From positions 620,001 to 684,000 of the forward strand of contig NZ_CP066129.1 of NCBI RefSeq assembly GCF_019242955.1: DNA of 64,000 nt. The letters run 5' to 3'. The DNA is from Morganella morganii. Lineage in GTDB: Bacteria; Pseudomonadota; Gammaproteobacteria; Enterobacterales; Enterobacteriaceae. The translations under genes were made by a program, and so were the position numbers. The notes below the pieces were generated by a model, which made no database searches, had not been told where the DNA came from, and saw only the letters and a program-made list of their open reading frames with translations. Shown here in pieces: positions 54,011 through 63,202 of the stretch. Every line of letters starts with the position of its first letter. Position 1 is the stretch's first letter.

Positions 54011-54949
54011 TCACAGAACCGGAATATAATAATCCACACACAGATGTTCAGGCGGATTATCACTCATTGCTTCGGTACGGGTATATTTTTCGATATCCGA
54101 ACCGGGACGACGGCATAATCCGAGTTGCGGCAATGCGTATAAATACACATTAAACGTGAAATCCCGGTAATCACTGAACAGACCGTTAAAATGGAATTTC
54201 GCATATTTTCCGCTGCCGATCACCGCCGGGGTCAATTCATTTTCCCGTACAATAAACGCCGGATCATCCACACCGATATGATAGCCGATAGCAATACAGT
54301 CCGGCTGCTCTGACGTCCGGTCATAGTCTGTGCGGACATAGCAGTACGGAAGCTCCGGTGATACCAGGCGGATAAAATCACGCCAGAATGTTGTGCGGAT
54401 CTCTTCATGCAGATGGCCGATTTCATCCAGCGGAGACTGGTAGTGATAACCTTTTTCCAGTACCGGGATATTATCCAGCATAACAATATCCGGCTGCGGC
54501 AGCGGCGGCATTTCCAATTGTACCGGTGGTTGCAGCGTCGTCAGATCCCAGTTTGGACTGCGGCGGTATGCCGTCGGCGTCATATTAAAGACCGCTTTAA
54601 AACGGCGGGCAAAAGATTGCTGGGAATCAAACTGATACTTCAGGGCGATATCGCCGATATTCTTTGTGGTCAGCCGTAATTCGGTGGCTGCTTTTGTCAG
54701 ACGGCGGCGGCGGATATAGCCTGCCAGGGTCATATCGGTGAATCGTTTAAAAATCCGCTGAAAATACCATTTGGTATAGCCGGAACGTTCCGCCACCACA
54801 TCCAGTTGCAGCGACTTATCCAGGTTATGCTCAATCCACAAAATAATGTCTTTTATCACACTGAGATAGAAGGCATTTTCATCCTGTTCTTTATCGGTGA
54901 CCGGCGCGGAATCAATAAATTCCGTGACAGTGCTATCATGTTTAAGCAT
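54011..54949 (-). CDS. AraC/XylS-family regulator of the Rob type
   Basis: A 312-residue regulator. Residues about 28-130 form the double helix-turn-helix AraC domain (WIEHNLDKSLQLDVVAERSGY, YFQRIFKRFT, FDSQQSFARRFKAVFNMTPTAYRRSP), close to Rob, MarA and SoxS, which bind mar/sox/rob boxes and control drug resistance and efflux. The C-terminal half is a GyrI-like effector domain, as in Rob, ending CVDYYIPVL. An acidic 25-residue N-terminal tail is additional to E. coli Rob. It is divergent from a TetR gene that shares an 80-bp promoter region. Confidence 0.87.
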   Translation of the reverse strand: MLKHDSTVTEFIDSAPVTDKEQDENAFYLSVIKDIILWIEHNLDKSLQLDVVAERSGYTKWYFQRIFKRFTDMTLAGYIRRRRLTKAATELRLTTKNIGDIALKYQFDSQQSFARRFKAVFNMTPTAYRRSPNWDLTTLQPPVQLEMPPLPQPDIVMLDNIPVLEKGYHYQSPLDEIGHLHEEIRTTFWRDFIRLVSPELPYCYVRTDYDRTSEQPDCIAIGYHIGVDDPAFIVRENELTPAVIGSGKYAKFHFNGLFSDYRDFTFNVYLYALPQLGLCRRPGSDIEKYTRTEAMSDNPPEHLCVDYYIPVL

Positions 54950-54993
54950 AAGGATTCCCGTTTGTTGGCACCCAAAAAAATACTGTGATACGA

Positions 54994-55014
54994 TTACATA
55001 CTGATAGTATGTAA
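54994..55014. promoter_or_regulatory. Palindromic operator in the Rob-like/TetR divergent promoter
   Basis: TTACATAC and GTATGTAA are perfect half-sites with a 5-nt spacer (TGATA). The half-site TACATAC is the same as in the E. coli AcrR operator, which controls acrAB, although spacing differs. It lies 16 to 36 bp before the TetR ATG, where repression and autoregulation would be expected. Confidence 0.7.
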
Positions 55015-55029
55015 CAGGGCATTTTTACC

Positions 55030-55626
55030 ATGAACACACTGACCAGGCAACAGGAAAATTCAGCACGGACGCGGCTGGCATTACTGATTTCAGCGCACAG
55101 ACTTTTTATTGAAAAAGGCTATCAGTCCGTTTCGATTGATGAAATTGCCCGCGATGCGCGGGTCACAAAAGGGGCGTTTTATCACCACTTTAAAAGTAAA
55201 AGTGACCTGCTGAAACACTGTTATGAAATGCAATTGCAGAAGATCAGCGAAGCTCTCGGTAATAATGAACCGCTGGCGGATAAATGGGAAGAGCTGAAGA
55301 TGATTGTCCGCAGTTTCATGAATTATCTGGAGCAGCATTACCGGGAATTAATTCCGGTTCAGGAAGTGATGCCGGTGATCGGCTGGTATGAATTTGAGGA
55401 TATTAACCGGCGTTATATCAGCAACCGGGTGGATAATATTGTGAATCAGCTGATAGCAGAGCAGATAATTAAAAGGTATGACTCTTATCTGTTATGCAGC
55501 CTGATCCACGGTTTTATGATGCATATTACCCTGAATATTAAAAGTCTTGCCGAATTCCCCGGTTTTAAAGACGATTTTACTGAGATTTATAATAACTTTC
55601 TGCAAACACTGAAAAAACCGTCCTGA
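55030..55626 (+). CDS. TetR/AcrR-family transcriptional regulator
   Basis: A 198-residue repressor-like protein. The N-terminal DNA-binding domain (residues about 12-60) has the TetR helix-turn-helix IDEIARDARVTKGAFYHHFKSKSDLL. The C-terminal ligand domain is helical, with no close family recognised. It is divergent from the Rob-like gene, and a palindromic operator lies just upstream of its own ATG, suggesting autoregulation and perhaps control of the divergent gene. Ligand and regulon are unknown. Confidence 0.9.
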   Translation: MNTLTRQQENSARTRLALLISAHRLFIEKGYQSVSIDEIARDARVTKGAFYHHFKSKSDLLKHCYEMQLQKISEALGNNEPLADKWEELKMIVRSFMNYLEQHYRELIPVQEVMPVIGWYEFEDINRRYISNRVDNIVNQLIAEQIIKRYDSYLLCSLIHGFMMHITLNIKSLAEFPGFKDDFTEIYNNFLQTLKKPS

Positions 55627-55648
55627 TATACCATTTTCACAGACACCG

Positions 55649-55706
55649 GTTTTCGCTGACATCTGTTTTTGCTGACATCAGTTTTCCGCTGATACGGCAT
55701 CAGCGG
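55649..55706. repeat. 16-bp tandem repeats and adjoining inverted repeat
   Basis: Two copies of GTTTTyGCTGACATCw (55649-55664, 55665-55680) are followed by a third, diverged copy (55681 on). The third runs into a perfect inverted repeat CCGCTGAT-ACGGC-ATCAGCGG (55686-55706) that covers the stop codon of the hydrolase gene. No T run follows on either strand, so a classic terminator is not indicated. Confidence 0.6.
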
Positions 55707-56641
55707 CCGGATAAAAACCGGGTAATAGCCGGAACCAGCTCCGGGTGCAGCGGCAGCGCCGGATTATTGTAACTGCCGATGGCGGCTGCGCAGTCCGCGG
55801 GCGTTTCTTTCAGAACGTGATTCATTGTCGCGATCTCCGCATACTGATTATCCGGCGCGGTGCGGATAAGACGGGCGCCGTTATCCGGGCTTATCTGGCA
55901 ATCATGCCCGCCCTGAATAATGACTCCCGGTACGGTGACCTTTGCCAGTTCTTCCGCAGGATCATACTGCATCCACACCATGAAATAGCGCTGTAATTCC
56001 GGTGAAAACAAAATATTGAGGGAGGGCGGGATATTCTCCGTGGTTTTCTCCGCTTTCAGCCGGTCAATGACATCGTTGATATAGGTCAGTGCTTCCGGCG
56101 GAAATGGCTGGGTACTCATTTGTTTTTTCAGGATAATATCGATGGTATATCCCGCAGGAGAGACCAGGATTATCCCGGCCGGTTTCTGTTCCTGAGCCAT
56201 CAGGGTGGCAAATAACGCGCCTTCACTGTGACCGAGCAGGTACACCGGAATATCCGGATAACGCTTCTGCAGAAAATCAAACCACGCCTGATAATCCCGC
56301 AGATAACCGGTAAAGGTGATATCTGCCGGCGTGACGGTTGCAGCACCGGCACCTGTACCGGTTTTGTCTGTCCGCAGTGTGATATATCCGGCGTCACTCA
56401 GGGCATCCCCCAGCATCCGCAGACTATCCGTCCGGCTGGCCGGACTGTTACCGTCACGATCTACCGGACCGGAACCGGCAATAAACAAAATGGCACCTTT
56501 TGGTGCGGTATTTTCCGGCAGTGTCAGTGTGCCGTTAAGGCCGTTTATTTCTGCCGGGATATTTTTCCCGGCCGCAGCCGTTTGCAATGAAATAAAAATA
56601 ATCAGCAGGGCGGTAAAACAATGGCGTAAAACAGCAGTCAC
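55700..56641 (-). CDS. Exported alpha/beta hydrolase
   Basis: A 313-residue protein with a signal peptide (ends near TAAAGK). The alpha/beta hydrolase core has an oxyanion-type segment FIAGSGPVDRDGNS and the nucleophile elbow GHSEG, with aspartate and histidine candidates in GGHDCQISPD and MNHVLKE. It resembles periplasmic or exported esterase-like proteins; the substrate is unknown. The start is a GTG. It is convergent with the TetR gene. Confidence 0.85.
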   Translation of the reverse strand: MTAVLRHCFTALLIIFISLQTAAAGKNIPAEINGLNGTLTLPENTAPKGAILFIAGSGPVDRDGNSPASRTDSLRMLGDALSDAGYITLRTDKTGTGAGAATVTPADITFTGYLRDYQAWFDFLQKRYPDIPVYLLGHSEGALFATLMAQEQKPAGIILVSPAGYTIDIILKKQMSTQPFPPEALTYINDVIDRLKAEKTTENIPPSLNILFSPELQRYFMVWMQYDPAEELAKVTVPGVIIQGGHDCQISPDNGARLIRTAPDNQYAEIATMNHVLKETPADCAAAIGSYNNPALPLHPELVPAITRFLSGR

Positions 56642-56659
56642 AGTAATATCCTGATTAAG

Positions 56660-57310
56660 TTAGGGTGTGCTTTTAAATGTCATATGAATAATTTTCAGTC
56701 CGACCAGACCGAGAATGATACCGGCGGTTTTATCGATCCAGAAGGCACAGCGATTAAATTGCTGACGTACTGCGGGACGGGTCAGAAGATACATAATCAG
56801 ACTGTCCCAGATTAATACAGCCATCACCATCCAGAGTGCAATACCGGTTTTAAATAGTGCTGAATTATCCTGACTTTCCAGTACAACAGTAAACAGACTT
56901 AAATAGAATAATAAATTCTTGGGATTTAACAGGCCGGAGGATAAGCCGACCAGAAATTCTTTGGTGAACGTACTCTGCGGATGCGTATTTTTATCTTCTG
57001 CTGCCTGTGCCATCAGAAAACGGTAATCAGATTTTTTTGCCCGTAATGCCTGCCATGCGATAAAGAGCAGGAATACTCCGCCGAACAATTTAATCAGAAT
57101 CATCAGCGTGACAGATTGTGCAAGGATAGCGCCTGCACCGGCCAGACAAAGTACAATATACAGTGCATTGGCAGTGGCAATACCGGAGACAACACCGAAT
57201 GCCACCCGTCTGCTGTTACGCAGGGTACTTTTTATAATCAGCAGAAAATCAGGCCCGGGGCTTATCAGAGCGATAAAGTGAGCGAGCGCCACAGCAAAAA
57301 AAATCATCAT
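56660..57310 (-). CDS. LysE/RhtB-family amino acid exporter
   Basis: A 216-residue inner-membrane protein with six hydrophobic segments. The N-terminal signature AHFIALISPGPDFLLIIKST and the LSSGLLNPKNLLFYLS segment are typical of the LysE/RhtB/threonine-homoserine exporter family. The longer frame (to 57418) adds 36 residues with no family match; the ATG at 57310 has GGA eight bases upstream. The exported compound is unknown. The hydrolase gene follows 18 bp downstream and may be cotranscribed. Confidence 0.88.
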   Translation of the reverse strand: MMIFFAVALAHFIALISPGPDFLLIIKSTLRNSRRVAFGVVSGIATANALYIVLCLAGAGAILAQSVTLMILIKLFGGVFLLFIAWQALRAKKSDYRFLMAQAAEDKNTHPQSTFTKEFLVGLSSGLLNPKNLLFYLSLFTVVLESQDNSALFKTGIALWMVMAVLIWDSLIMYLLTRPAVRQQFNRCAFWIDKTAGIILGLVGLKIIHMTFKSTP

Positions 57311-57685
57311 GATGATTATCCGGCACAAAAATGAAGTAATAAAAAAAAACATATCACTGAACCGGGTATTGTCATACAGAAATATTGTCAGGGTGCACAT
57401 AATGCGCGATAACATCACCGGATGACGAATAGTTAAATATTAATAACGAATTAAAATAATCTGCTTTTTTGCTATTCTGCTGGTTGTGACAGTAATAATG
57501 CGGATTGGTGATAACAGAAAAGAAACTGCGGAAAAAATACAATAACTCCTGATGATATAAGTCATCATTCTGTTATTTTCCGGCTTTGCCTGATTATTGT
57601 GTTTTTAGTCACCGGAATTTGGCGGTAATTTATCCTATACCGGGTAAATAAGGATTGATAATATCGGGGCTGTGTTCAGAACAAT
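57311..57685. other. Divergent intergenic region with two-tier inverted repeat
   Basis: A 375-bp AT-rich spacer between the LysE-like gene and the unknown lipoprotein. At 57541-57577 an inner repeat GATGA-6nt-TCATC is nested in an outer repeat AATAAC...GTTATT, giving a symmetrical 37-bp element that could be an operator or a stem-loop. No supported reading frame was seen. Confidence 0.5.
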
Positions 57686-58594
57686 ATGATGAGACCGATT
57701 ATGAAAACCGCAATAAAACTAAGTGTATTAGGTTCTGCCGTATTATTAATGGCGGCCTGTGACAGCCTGGACCCGGACAGTACCAAAAATGAATTCTGGT
57801 ACAGTAATCCGGCTGACAGCACACTGACATTTAAAGTGGATGACAAAGAATACACCACGGAGCCGGGGACGGCCGGAAAACTGAAATTATCACCGGGTAT
57901 GCACAGCATTGAGAATGCGAAGGGTGAGAAACAGAATTTTATGGTGTATGACAATAACAGCGGCGGCATTATTAACCCGGATAATCACGTCTATTATATG
58001 CTGTCTGAAGTCTACGCGGTCGAAGGGCAGAGTAACCGTTTTAAACCGGCAATGTATGATGTCACCATTAACGGCCATGATATACAGATGCCGGTACGCA
58101 GCAGTAATGCCACGGTGATTGACCATAATCTGTTTAATTGCAGTTACCCGGTCGGCACGCCGTTCCCGGCAGAAATTACCACCAGTAACCGTCAGTCTGT
58201 CGGTAATATTAAAACCAAGTGTTTTGATAAAGCGGAGCTGGTGGCGTATGTCGAATCCGATTACGGTGAAAAATTACAGCCGCCTGCACCGGGTGATGAG
58301 CTGAAAGACTCCGTTAATATGACCTTCGATTACACCATTCCGGAGCCGCAGTTCAAAGACGCTGAAACACAGAAGCAGGCACTGAAATTAACCGGCCTGC
58401 TGAAGCAGATTAAAGAGTCTGACGATCCGGATATTCACGATAAGCTGAATAAAGAGATCCATCAGGTCACGATGGATCTGGTTTCTGCCTCTGCCGGGTC
58501 CGCGTCATCCAATACGGTGGCGGAGAATGAATACTACAATACGTTTATCACGCAGACCGGCAATTTCCGTGCCTTTGGTATCCAGCCGAAATAA
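57686..58594 (+). CDS. Unknown lipoprotein
   Basis: Family not recognised. The precursor (302 residues from 57686, or 297 from the ATG at 57701) has lipobox LMAAC, giving a lipidated cysteine followed by DSLDP; Asp directly after the cysteine is the classic inner-membrane retention signal. The mature part begins with a beta-rich domain (ADSTLTFKVDDKEY) and contains two cysteines (FNCSYP and KTKCFD) that could pair. A charged helical C-terminal region (TQKQALKLTGLLKQIKES) follows. A terminator closes the gene. Confidence 0.75.
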   Translation: MMRPIMKTAIKLSVLGSAVLLMAACDSLDPDSTKNEFWYSNPADSTLTFKVDDKEYTTEPGTAGKLKLSPGMHSIENAKGEKQNFMVYDNNSGGIINPDNHVYYMLSEVYAVEGQSNRFKPAMYDVTINGHDIQMPVRSSNATVIDHNLFNCSYPVGTPFPAEITTSNRQSVGNIKTKCFDKAELVAYVESDYGEKLQPPAPGDELKDSVNMTFDYTIPEPQFKDAETQKQALKLTGLLKQIKESDDPDIHDKLNKEIHQVTMDLVSASAGSASSNTVAENEYYNTFITQTGNFRAFGIQPK

Positions 58595-58619
58595 GCGTTT
58601 TTTCTTACCGTAGTCCTCT

Positions 58620-58649
58620 GAGGGCGGCATTTGATGCCGCCCTTTTTTA
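58620..58649 (+). terminator. Terminator after the unknown lipoprotein
   Basis: AGGGCGGCAT-TTG-ATGCCGCCCT followed by TTTTTTATT, a strong Rho-independent terminator 26 bp past the stop. Confidence 0.93.
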
Positions 58650-59107
58650 TTAATTTATTTAATGAAAAATAACGGCGTGCTTATTTTATCAGCAACAAAA
58701 AATTAAAAAATAAAGAGAGGGACATCAAATAAAAAAGGAGTATGATTTCAGGAGAGCCGTATTTTTTATCTGAAAAACGGCCGGTAGTATAAAAAAACAA
58801 CATCGGCGTTAATCTGATGTAAATAATGGTTTAAAACACACTTTATTACGTAACATCTGTTATGTAATTCTTTATCTGCGACAAAGTAATGGCGGAATTA
58901 TGTACAGTCCGCCCGGTAAAATAACACATCACTATGTCAATAGCGGTGTATTTTATTGATCATTTTGTTAAAGGCAGATGTCAGTTTTGTTCTGAACTCC
59001 CTCACTTTCTGCTTGTTATTTTTTCTGCGGCCGTCAGGCTCAGAAGAAATTAATCAGATTTTTTTAAGTCTCCGGGGGATTAAGTACATCAGCATTATGG
59101 AGATAGT
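58650..59107. other. Long AT-rich spacer before the dicarboxylate symporter
   Basis: About 460 bp with no supported gene. It contains a hairpin-like GCCGT...ACGGC (near 58756-58781) and a poor 16-codon frame from ATG 58742. It must include the promoter of the symporter gene; no clear FNR, CRP or other operator was recognised. Confidence 0.5.
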
Positions 59108-60406
59108 ATGAAGTCAAAAAGTTTAACGACCTGGATAGTGGCGGCATTATTTATCGGGGTGATTGTCGGCGTTGCGCTGAACAATCTGGCCACACCCGGG
59201 TTCAATCAGCAATATTCTGCCGATATCTCAGTGGTGACGGATATTTTCCTGCGACTCATTAAAATGATTATCGCGCCGCTGATCCTCTCCACGCTGGTGG
59301 TGGGTATTGCAAAAATGGGGGATGCGCAGACACTCGGGCGGGTTTTCTCCAAAACTCTGTTTTTATTTGTATGTGCTTCTTTTATTTCCATTACGCTCGG
59401 GTTGCTGATTGTTAATCTGCTTAAACCGGGTGCCGGTATTAACTTTGTGGCACCGGCGGATACTGTAGTGGACAATATGGCGACCGCCGCGTTTTCGGTG
59501 AAAAACTTTATCGCCCATTTGATCCCGACCAGTATCGTTGATGCGATGGCCCGCAATGAAATTTTGCAGATCGTTGTTTTTTCTATTTTTATGGGTGTTG
59601 CTCTTTCCGCTATCGGTGAAAAAGGTAAACCGATTCTGACGGTGCTGGAATCGGTGGTCAGCCTGATGCTGAAACTGACCGGTTATGTCATGCTGTTTGC
59701 GCCGCTGACCGTTTTTGCCGCCATTTCAGGGATGATTGCCGAGCGCGGGCTGGTGGTACTGCTGGAAGCCGGTATTTTTATGGGCGAGTTCTATCTGACG
59801 CTGGCCACATTATGGCTGGTGTTAATCGGCCTGGCGGTTCTGATTACCGGACGCTGCATTTTACGCCTGACCAAAGGGATCACCGAACCGGCGCTGCTGG
59901 CATTTACCACGTCCAGTTCTGAGGCGGCGTTCCCCGGCACACTGAAGCAGCTTGAACAGTTTGGTGTTTCCAATAAAATTGCCAGCTTTGTGCTGCCGAT
60001 TGGCTACTCCTTTAACCTTGTCGGTTCAATGGCGTACTGCTCTTTTGCGGTTATCTTTATCGCGCAGGCCTGTAATATTGAGATTTCCATGGGCGACCAG
60101 ATCACCATGCTGCTCATCCTGATGCTGACATCAAAAGGTATGGCCGGTGTGCCGCGCGCCTCACTGGTGGTGATTTCCGCCACACTGACACAGTTTAATA
60201 TTCCGGAAGCCGGATTAATTCTGCTGATGGGTGTCGATCCGTTCCTCGATATGGGCCGCTCTGCGACCAACGTGATGAGTAACGCGATGGGGGCAGCGAT
60301 TGTCGGCCGCTGGGAAGGCGAGCATTACGGGGAAGGCTGTCACGGAAAACCGCCGGTAACGGTTGTTGATATGACAGAGCCGGAGCTGCTGAAAAAAGCA
60401 GGCTGA
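59108..60406 (+). CDS. Dicarboxylate/amino acid:cation symporter (DAACS family)
   Basis: A 432-residue inner-membrane transporter of the DctA/GltP family. It has about eight membrane helices and two re-entrant loops, with the serine-rich hairpin TTSSSEAAFPGTLKQL, the PIGYSFNLVGSMAY helix (family motif with N), and the late DMGRSATNVMSNAMGA substrate/cation site. Succinate, fumarate, malate, glutamate or aspartate are the usual substrates. The next gene is a class I fumarase, which favours a C4-dicarboxylate. Confidence 0.9.
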   Translation: MKSKSLTTWIVAALFIGVIVGVALNNLATPGFNQQYSADISVVTDIFLRLIKMIIAPLILSTLVVGIAKMGDAQTLGRVFSKTLFLFVCASFISITLGLLIVNLLKPGAGINFVAPADTVVDNMATAAFSVKNFIAHLIPTSIVDAMARNEILQIVVFSIFMGVALSAIGEKGKPILTVLESVVSLMLKLTGYVMLFAPLTVFAAISGMIAERGLVVLLEAGIFMGEFYLTLATLWLVLIGLAVLITGRCILRLTKGITEPALLAFTTSSSEAAFPGTLKQLEQFGVSNKIASFVLPIGYSFNLVGSMAYCSFAVIFIAQACNIEISMGDQITMLLILMLTSKGMAGVPRASLVVISATLTQFNIPEAGLILLMGVDPFLDMGRSATNVMSNAMGAAIVGRWEGEHYGEGCHGKPPVTVVDMTEPELLKKAG

Positions 60407-60424
60407 AGAATCTGTTTCAGGTAT

Positions 60425-60463
60425 GAAAAAAACACAGGTATGGATTTTTACCTGTGTTTTTTT
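60425..60463. terminator. Terminator after the symporter
   Basis: AACACAGGTA (60431-60440) and TACCTGTGTT (60449-60458) pair across an 8-nt loop, with A and T runs on the two sides. Confidence 0.92.
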
Positions 60464-60850
60464 ATATTCACAGTCTGCATCTCATGACCCGCTTAACACT
60501 TTTACATTTTCATTGTTCTGTATTTCCGTATTAAGATCTCATTTTTATTAAAATAAATTTTGGTTTTTTATTTTATAAATTTAATTCAATCATCAAATGT
60601 AACAGTAATATGTTATTTTCTCATTTTGAAATCGTTAATTTACAGTTTACATCATTGTTTTTAAATGAATTTAATAATGATATTAAAATGGTGTGATACG
60701 TGTCTGTTCCTTCATGAAATTCACCAACTTCTTCATTTTAATCATTTGTTTTCGTGTGTAATAAGCCACCATAATCGTGGCAGGTAAATTTATTTTTAAA
60801 TTGTGCGTCAATACGTTCTTCATTTTTCTGATTTAATACGAGTGAATATA
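60464..60850. other. AT-rich leader region before fumarase
   Basis: About 390 bp without a supported gene. A small inverted repeat GCCAC-CATAATC-GTGGC lies at 60765-60781. The fumarase frame runs upstream to 60803, but that extension lacks family similarity. The region should hold the fumarase promoter and its regulatory sites, none of which was recognised. Confidence 0.5.
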
Positions 60851-62509
60851 ATGACAAATAAAACTTTTGAGTATCAGGAGCCATTCCCGTTATCGGAAGA
60901 TAAAACGGACTATTATCTGCTGAGCAGGGAGCACGTTTCCACGGCGACATTTGAGGGCCGTGAGATGCTTAAGGTTGAACCTGAAGCGCTGACACTGATT
61001 GCCCAGCAGGCCGTGCATGATGCCTCCTATTTCCTCCGTCCGGCACATCAGAAGCAGGTCGCACAGATTTTAAGCGATCCTGAGGCCAGCGAAAACGACA
61101 AATATGTCGCGCTGCAACTGCTGCGCAATGCGGAAATCTCAGCCAAAGGTGTTCTGCCGAACTGTCAGGATACCGGCACCGCGACTATCGTGGCGAAAAA
61201 AGGTCAGCAGGTGTGGACCGGCGCCAATGATGCGGAATGCTTATCCCGTGGTATTTACAACACATTTCAGCGCGAAAACCTGCGTTATTCACAGAACGCG
61301 GCACTGGATATGTACACGGAAGTGAATACCGGCACCAACTTACCGGCACAGATTGATATTCTGGCGACTGAAGGCGCAGAATATCACTTCCTGTTTATCA
61401 ACAAAGGCGGCGGTTCTGCCAACAAAACCGCGCTGTATCAGGAAACAAAAGCGATTCTGGAACATGATCGTCTGAAAGCATTCCTGATCGACAAAATGAA
61501 GTATCTCGGCACCACGGCCTGCCCGCCGTACCATATTGCGTTCTGTATCGGCGGTACTTCACCGGAAATGAACCTGAAAACGGTGAAACTGGCCTCCACC
61601 AAATATTATGACAATCTGCCGGATACCGGTAATGAGCTGGGCCGCGCTTTCCGTGACCGTGAGCTTGAGCAGGAACTGCTGGAAGCGACCCGGGAATTCG
61701 GCTTTGGTGCACAGTTCGGCGGTAAATATTTCGCCCATGATATCCGTGTGATCCGTCTGCCGCGTCACGGTGGTTCCTGCCCGATTGGTCTGGCTCTGTC
61801 CTGTTCGTCTGACCGTAATATTAAAGGGAAGATCACCAAAGACGGGATCTGGCTGGAAAAACTGGAATACAATCCGGCAAGTTACATTCCGGAATCCATG
61901 CGCAAAGAGAATGAAAGCGACATGGTCAGCATCGACCTGAACCGGCCGATGGCTGAAATTCTGAAAGAGCTGAGCAAATATCCGGTCTCCACCCGCGTCT
62001 CTCTCAGTGGTCCGCTTATCATTGCCCGTGATATCGCGCACATGAAACTGAAAGAGCGTCTGGACAGCGGACAGGGATTACCGCAGTATTTTAAAGATCA
62101 TATGGTGTACTATGCAGGTCCGGCGAAAAAACCGGAAGAACTGGTCTCCGGCTCTCTCGGCCCGACCACCGGTAACCGGATGGACCCGTATGTGGACTTG
62201 TTCCAGTCGCAGGGCGGCAGTATGCTGATGCTGGCGAAAGGCAACCGCAGTCAGGCGGTGACCGATTCCTGTAAAGCACACGGCGGCTTCTATCTGGGCA
62301 GCATCGGCGGTTCAGCGGCGATTCTGGCACAGGAATATGTGAAGAGTCTGGCGATTCTGGAATACCCTGAACTGGGTATGGAAGCGGTCTGGAAAATGGA
62401 AGTTGAAGGGCTCCCGGCCTTTATCCTGGTGGATGACAAAGGGAATAACTTCTTCGAACAGGTTCAGACGAAAAAATGTGAGAAATGCGTGGCAGGCCAG
62501 CCTGCCTGA
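60851..62509 (+). CDS. Class I fumarate hydratase (FumA/FumB type)
   Basis: An oxygen-sensitive [4Fe-4S] fumarase that interconverts fumarate and malate. The ATG at 60851 gives 552 residues starting [24 protein letters not shown], as in E. coli FumA/FumB (548). Cluster cysteines are expected in [20 protein letters not shown] and [10 protein letters not shown]. The C-terminal half with [16 protein letters not shown] and [12 protein letters not shown] is conserved. The symporter upstream could supply fumarate or malate, so anaerobic C4-dicarboxylate use is likely; fumA or fumB assignment is not possible here. Confidence 0.95.
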   Translation: MTNKTFEYQEPFPLSEDKTDYYLLSREHVSTATFEGREMLKVEPEALTLIAQQAVHDASYFLRPAHQKQVAQILSDPEASENDKYVALQLLRNAEISAKGVLPNCQDTGTATIVAKKGQQVWTGANDAECLSRGIYNTFQRENLRYSQNAALDMYTEVNTGTNLPAQIDILATEGAEYHFLFINKGGGSANKTALYQETKAILEHDRLKAFLIDKMKYLGTTACPPYHIAFCIGGTSPEMNLKTVKLASTKYYDNLPDTGNELGRAFRDRELEQELLEATREFGFGAQFGGKYFAHDIRVIRLPRHGGSCPIGLALSCSSDRNIKGKITKDGIWLEKLEYNPASYIPESMRKENESDMVSIDLNRPMAEILKELSKYPVSTRVSLSGPLIIARDIAHMKLKERLDSGQGLPQYFKDHMVYYAGPAKKPEELVSGSLGPTTGNRMDPYVDLFQSQGGSMLMLAKGNRSQAVTDSCKAHGGFYLGSIGGSAAILAQEYVKSLAILEYPELGMEAVWKMEVEGLPAFILVDDKGNNFFEQVQTKKCEKCVAGQPA

Positions 62510-62535
62510 TCCAACACTTTCCCTGAGGAGTTTGC

Positions 62536-63126
62536 ATGAGCGACGAACGTTATCAACAACGGCAACAGAAACTGAAAGAGCATGTCGACGGGCGCGTTGC
62601 CGCGGCTCAGAAGACCGGCGGAGTCCTGATGGTCTTCACCGGTAACGGGAAAGGGAAATCCACAGCGGCCTTTGGTACTGCGACCCGCGCCGCCGGGCAC
62701 GGTATGAAAGTGGGCGTGGTGCAGTTTATCAAGGGCCAGTGGGAATGCGGTGAACGCAATGTGCTGGAAAAACTGGGGGTTGAGTTCCATATTATGGCCA
62801 CCGGTTTTACCTGGAACACACAGGATAAAGAGGGTGATACCAAAGCGGCACAGGAAGTGTGGCAGTACGGCAAAGCGATGTTACAGGACCCGTCCTATGA
62901 TCTCGTGGTACTGGATGAGCTGACTTACATGGTGCGCTATGGTTATATCGACCTGGATGAGATTATCAGTTATCTGAAAAACCGCCCTGAAAATCAGAGC
63001 GTGATTATTACCGGCCGGGGATGTCACCGCGATATCACCGATCTGGCAGACACCGTCAGTGAACTGCGTCCGGTCAAGCACGCGTTTGACAGCGGTATTC
63101 AGGCACAAAAAGGTATCGACTGGTAA
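62536..63126 (+). CDS. btuR: Cob(I)yrinic acid a,c-diamide adenosyltransferase
   Basis: BtuR (CobO/CobA type) adds the adenosyl group to cob(I)alamin or precursors. The 196-residue protein has the P-loop GNGKGKST (near residues 36-43), GVVQFIKGQWECGE, VMATGFTWNTQ-like MATGFTWNTQDKE, LDELTYMV and TGRGCHRDITDLADTVSELRPVKHAF, very close to E. coli BtuR. A GAGGAG ribosome-binding site precedes the ATG, 26 bp after fumarase, so cotranscription is possible. Confidence 0.96.
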   Translation: MSDERYQQRQQKLKEHVDGRVAAAQKTGGVLMVFTGNGKGKSTAAFGTATRAAGHGMKVGVVQFIKGQWECGERNVLEKLGVEFHIMATGFTWNTQDKEGDTKAAQEVWQYGKAMLQDPSYDLVVLDELTYMVRYGYIDLDEIISYLKNRPENQSVIITGRGCHRDITDLADTVSELRPVKHAFDSGIQAQKGIDW

Positions 63127-63170
63127 TCAGTTTCATCAATACAGTTTTATTAATACATACTGTTATAAAT

Positions 63171-63202
63171 AATCGCTCCGTTTATACGGGGCGATTTTTT
63201 TT
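63171..63202 (+). terminator. Terminator after btuR
   Basis: AATCGCTCCG-TTTATA-CGGGGCGATT followed by TTTTTT. The stem has one mismatch-like T/G position. It lies 44 bp after the btuR stop. Confidence 0.88.

Noticed and set aside
58742-58792. 16-codon frame preceded by AAGGAG
   Set aside because: The Shine-Dalgarno-like sequence is only one base from the ATG, which is too close, and the peptide resembles nothing known.
60765-60781. GCCAC/GTGGC inverted repeat before fumarase as an FNR or ArcA site
   Set aside because: It does not match the FNR consensus TTGAT-N4-ATCAA, and five-base half-sites are too short to support a named regulator.
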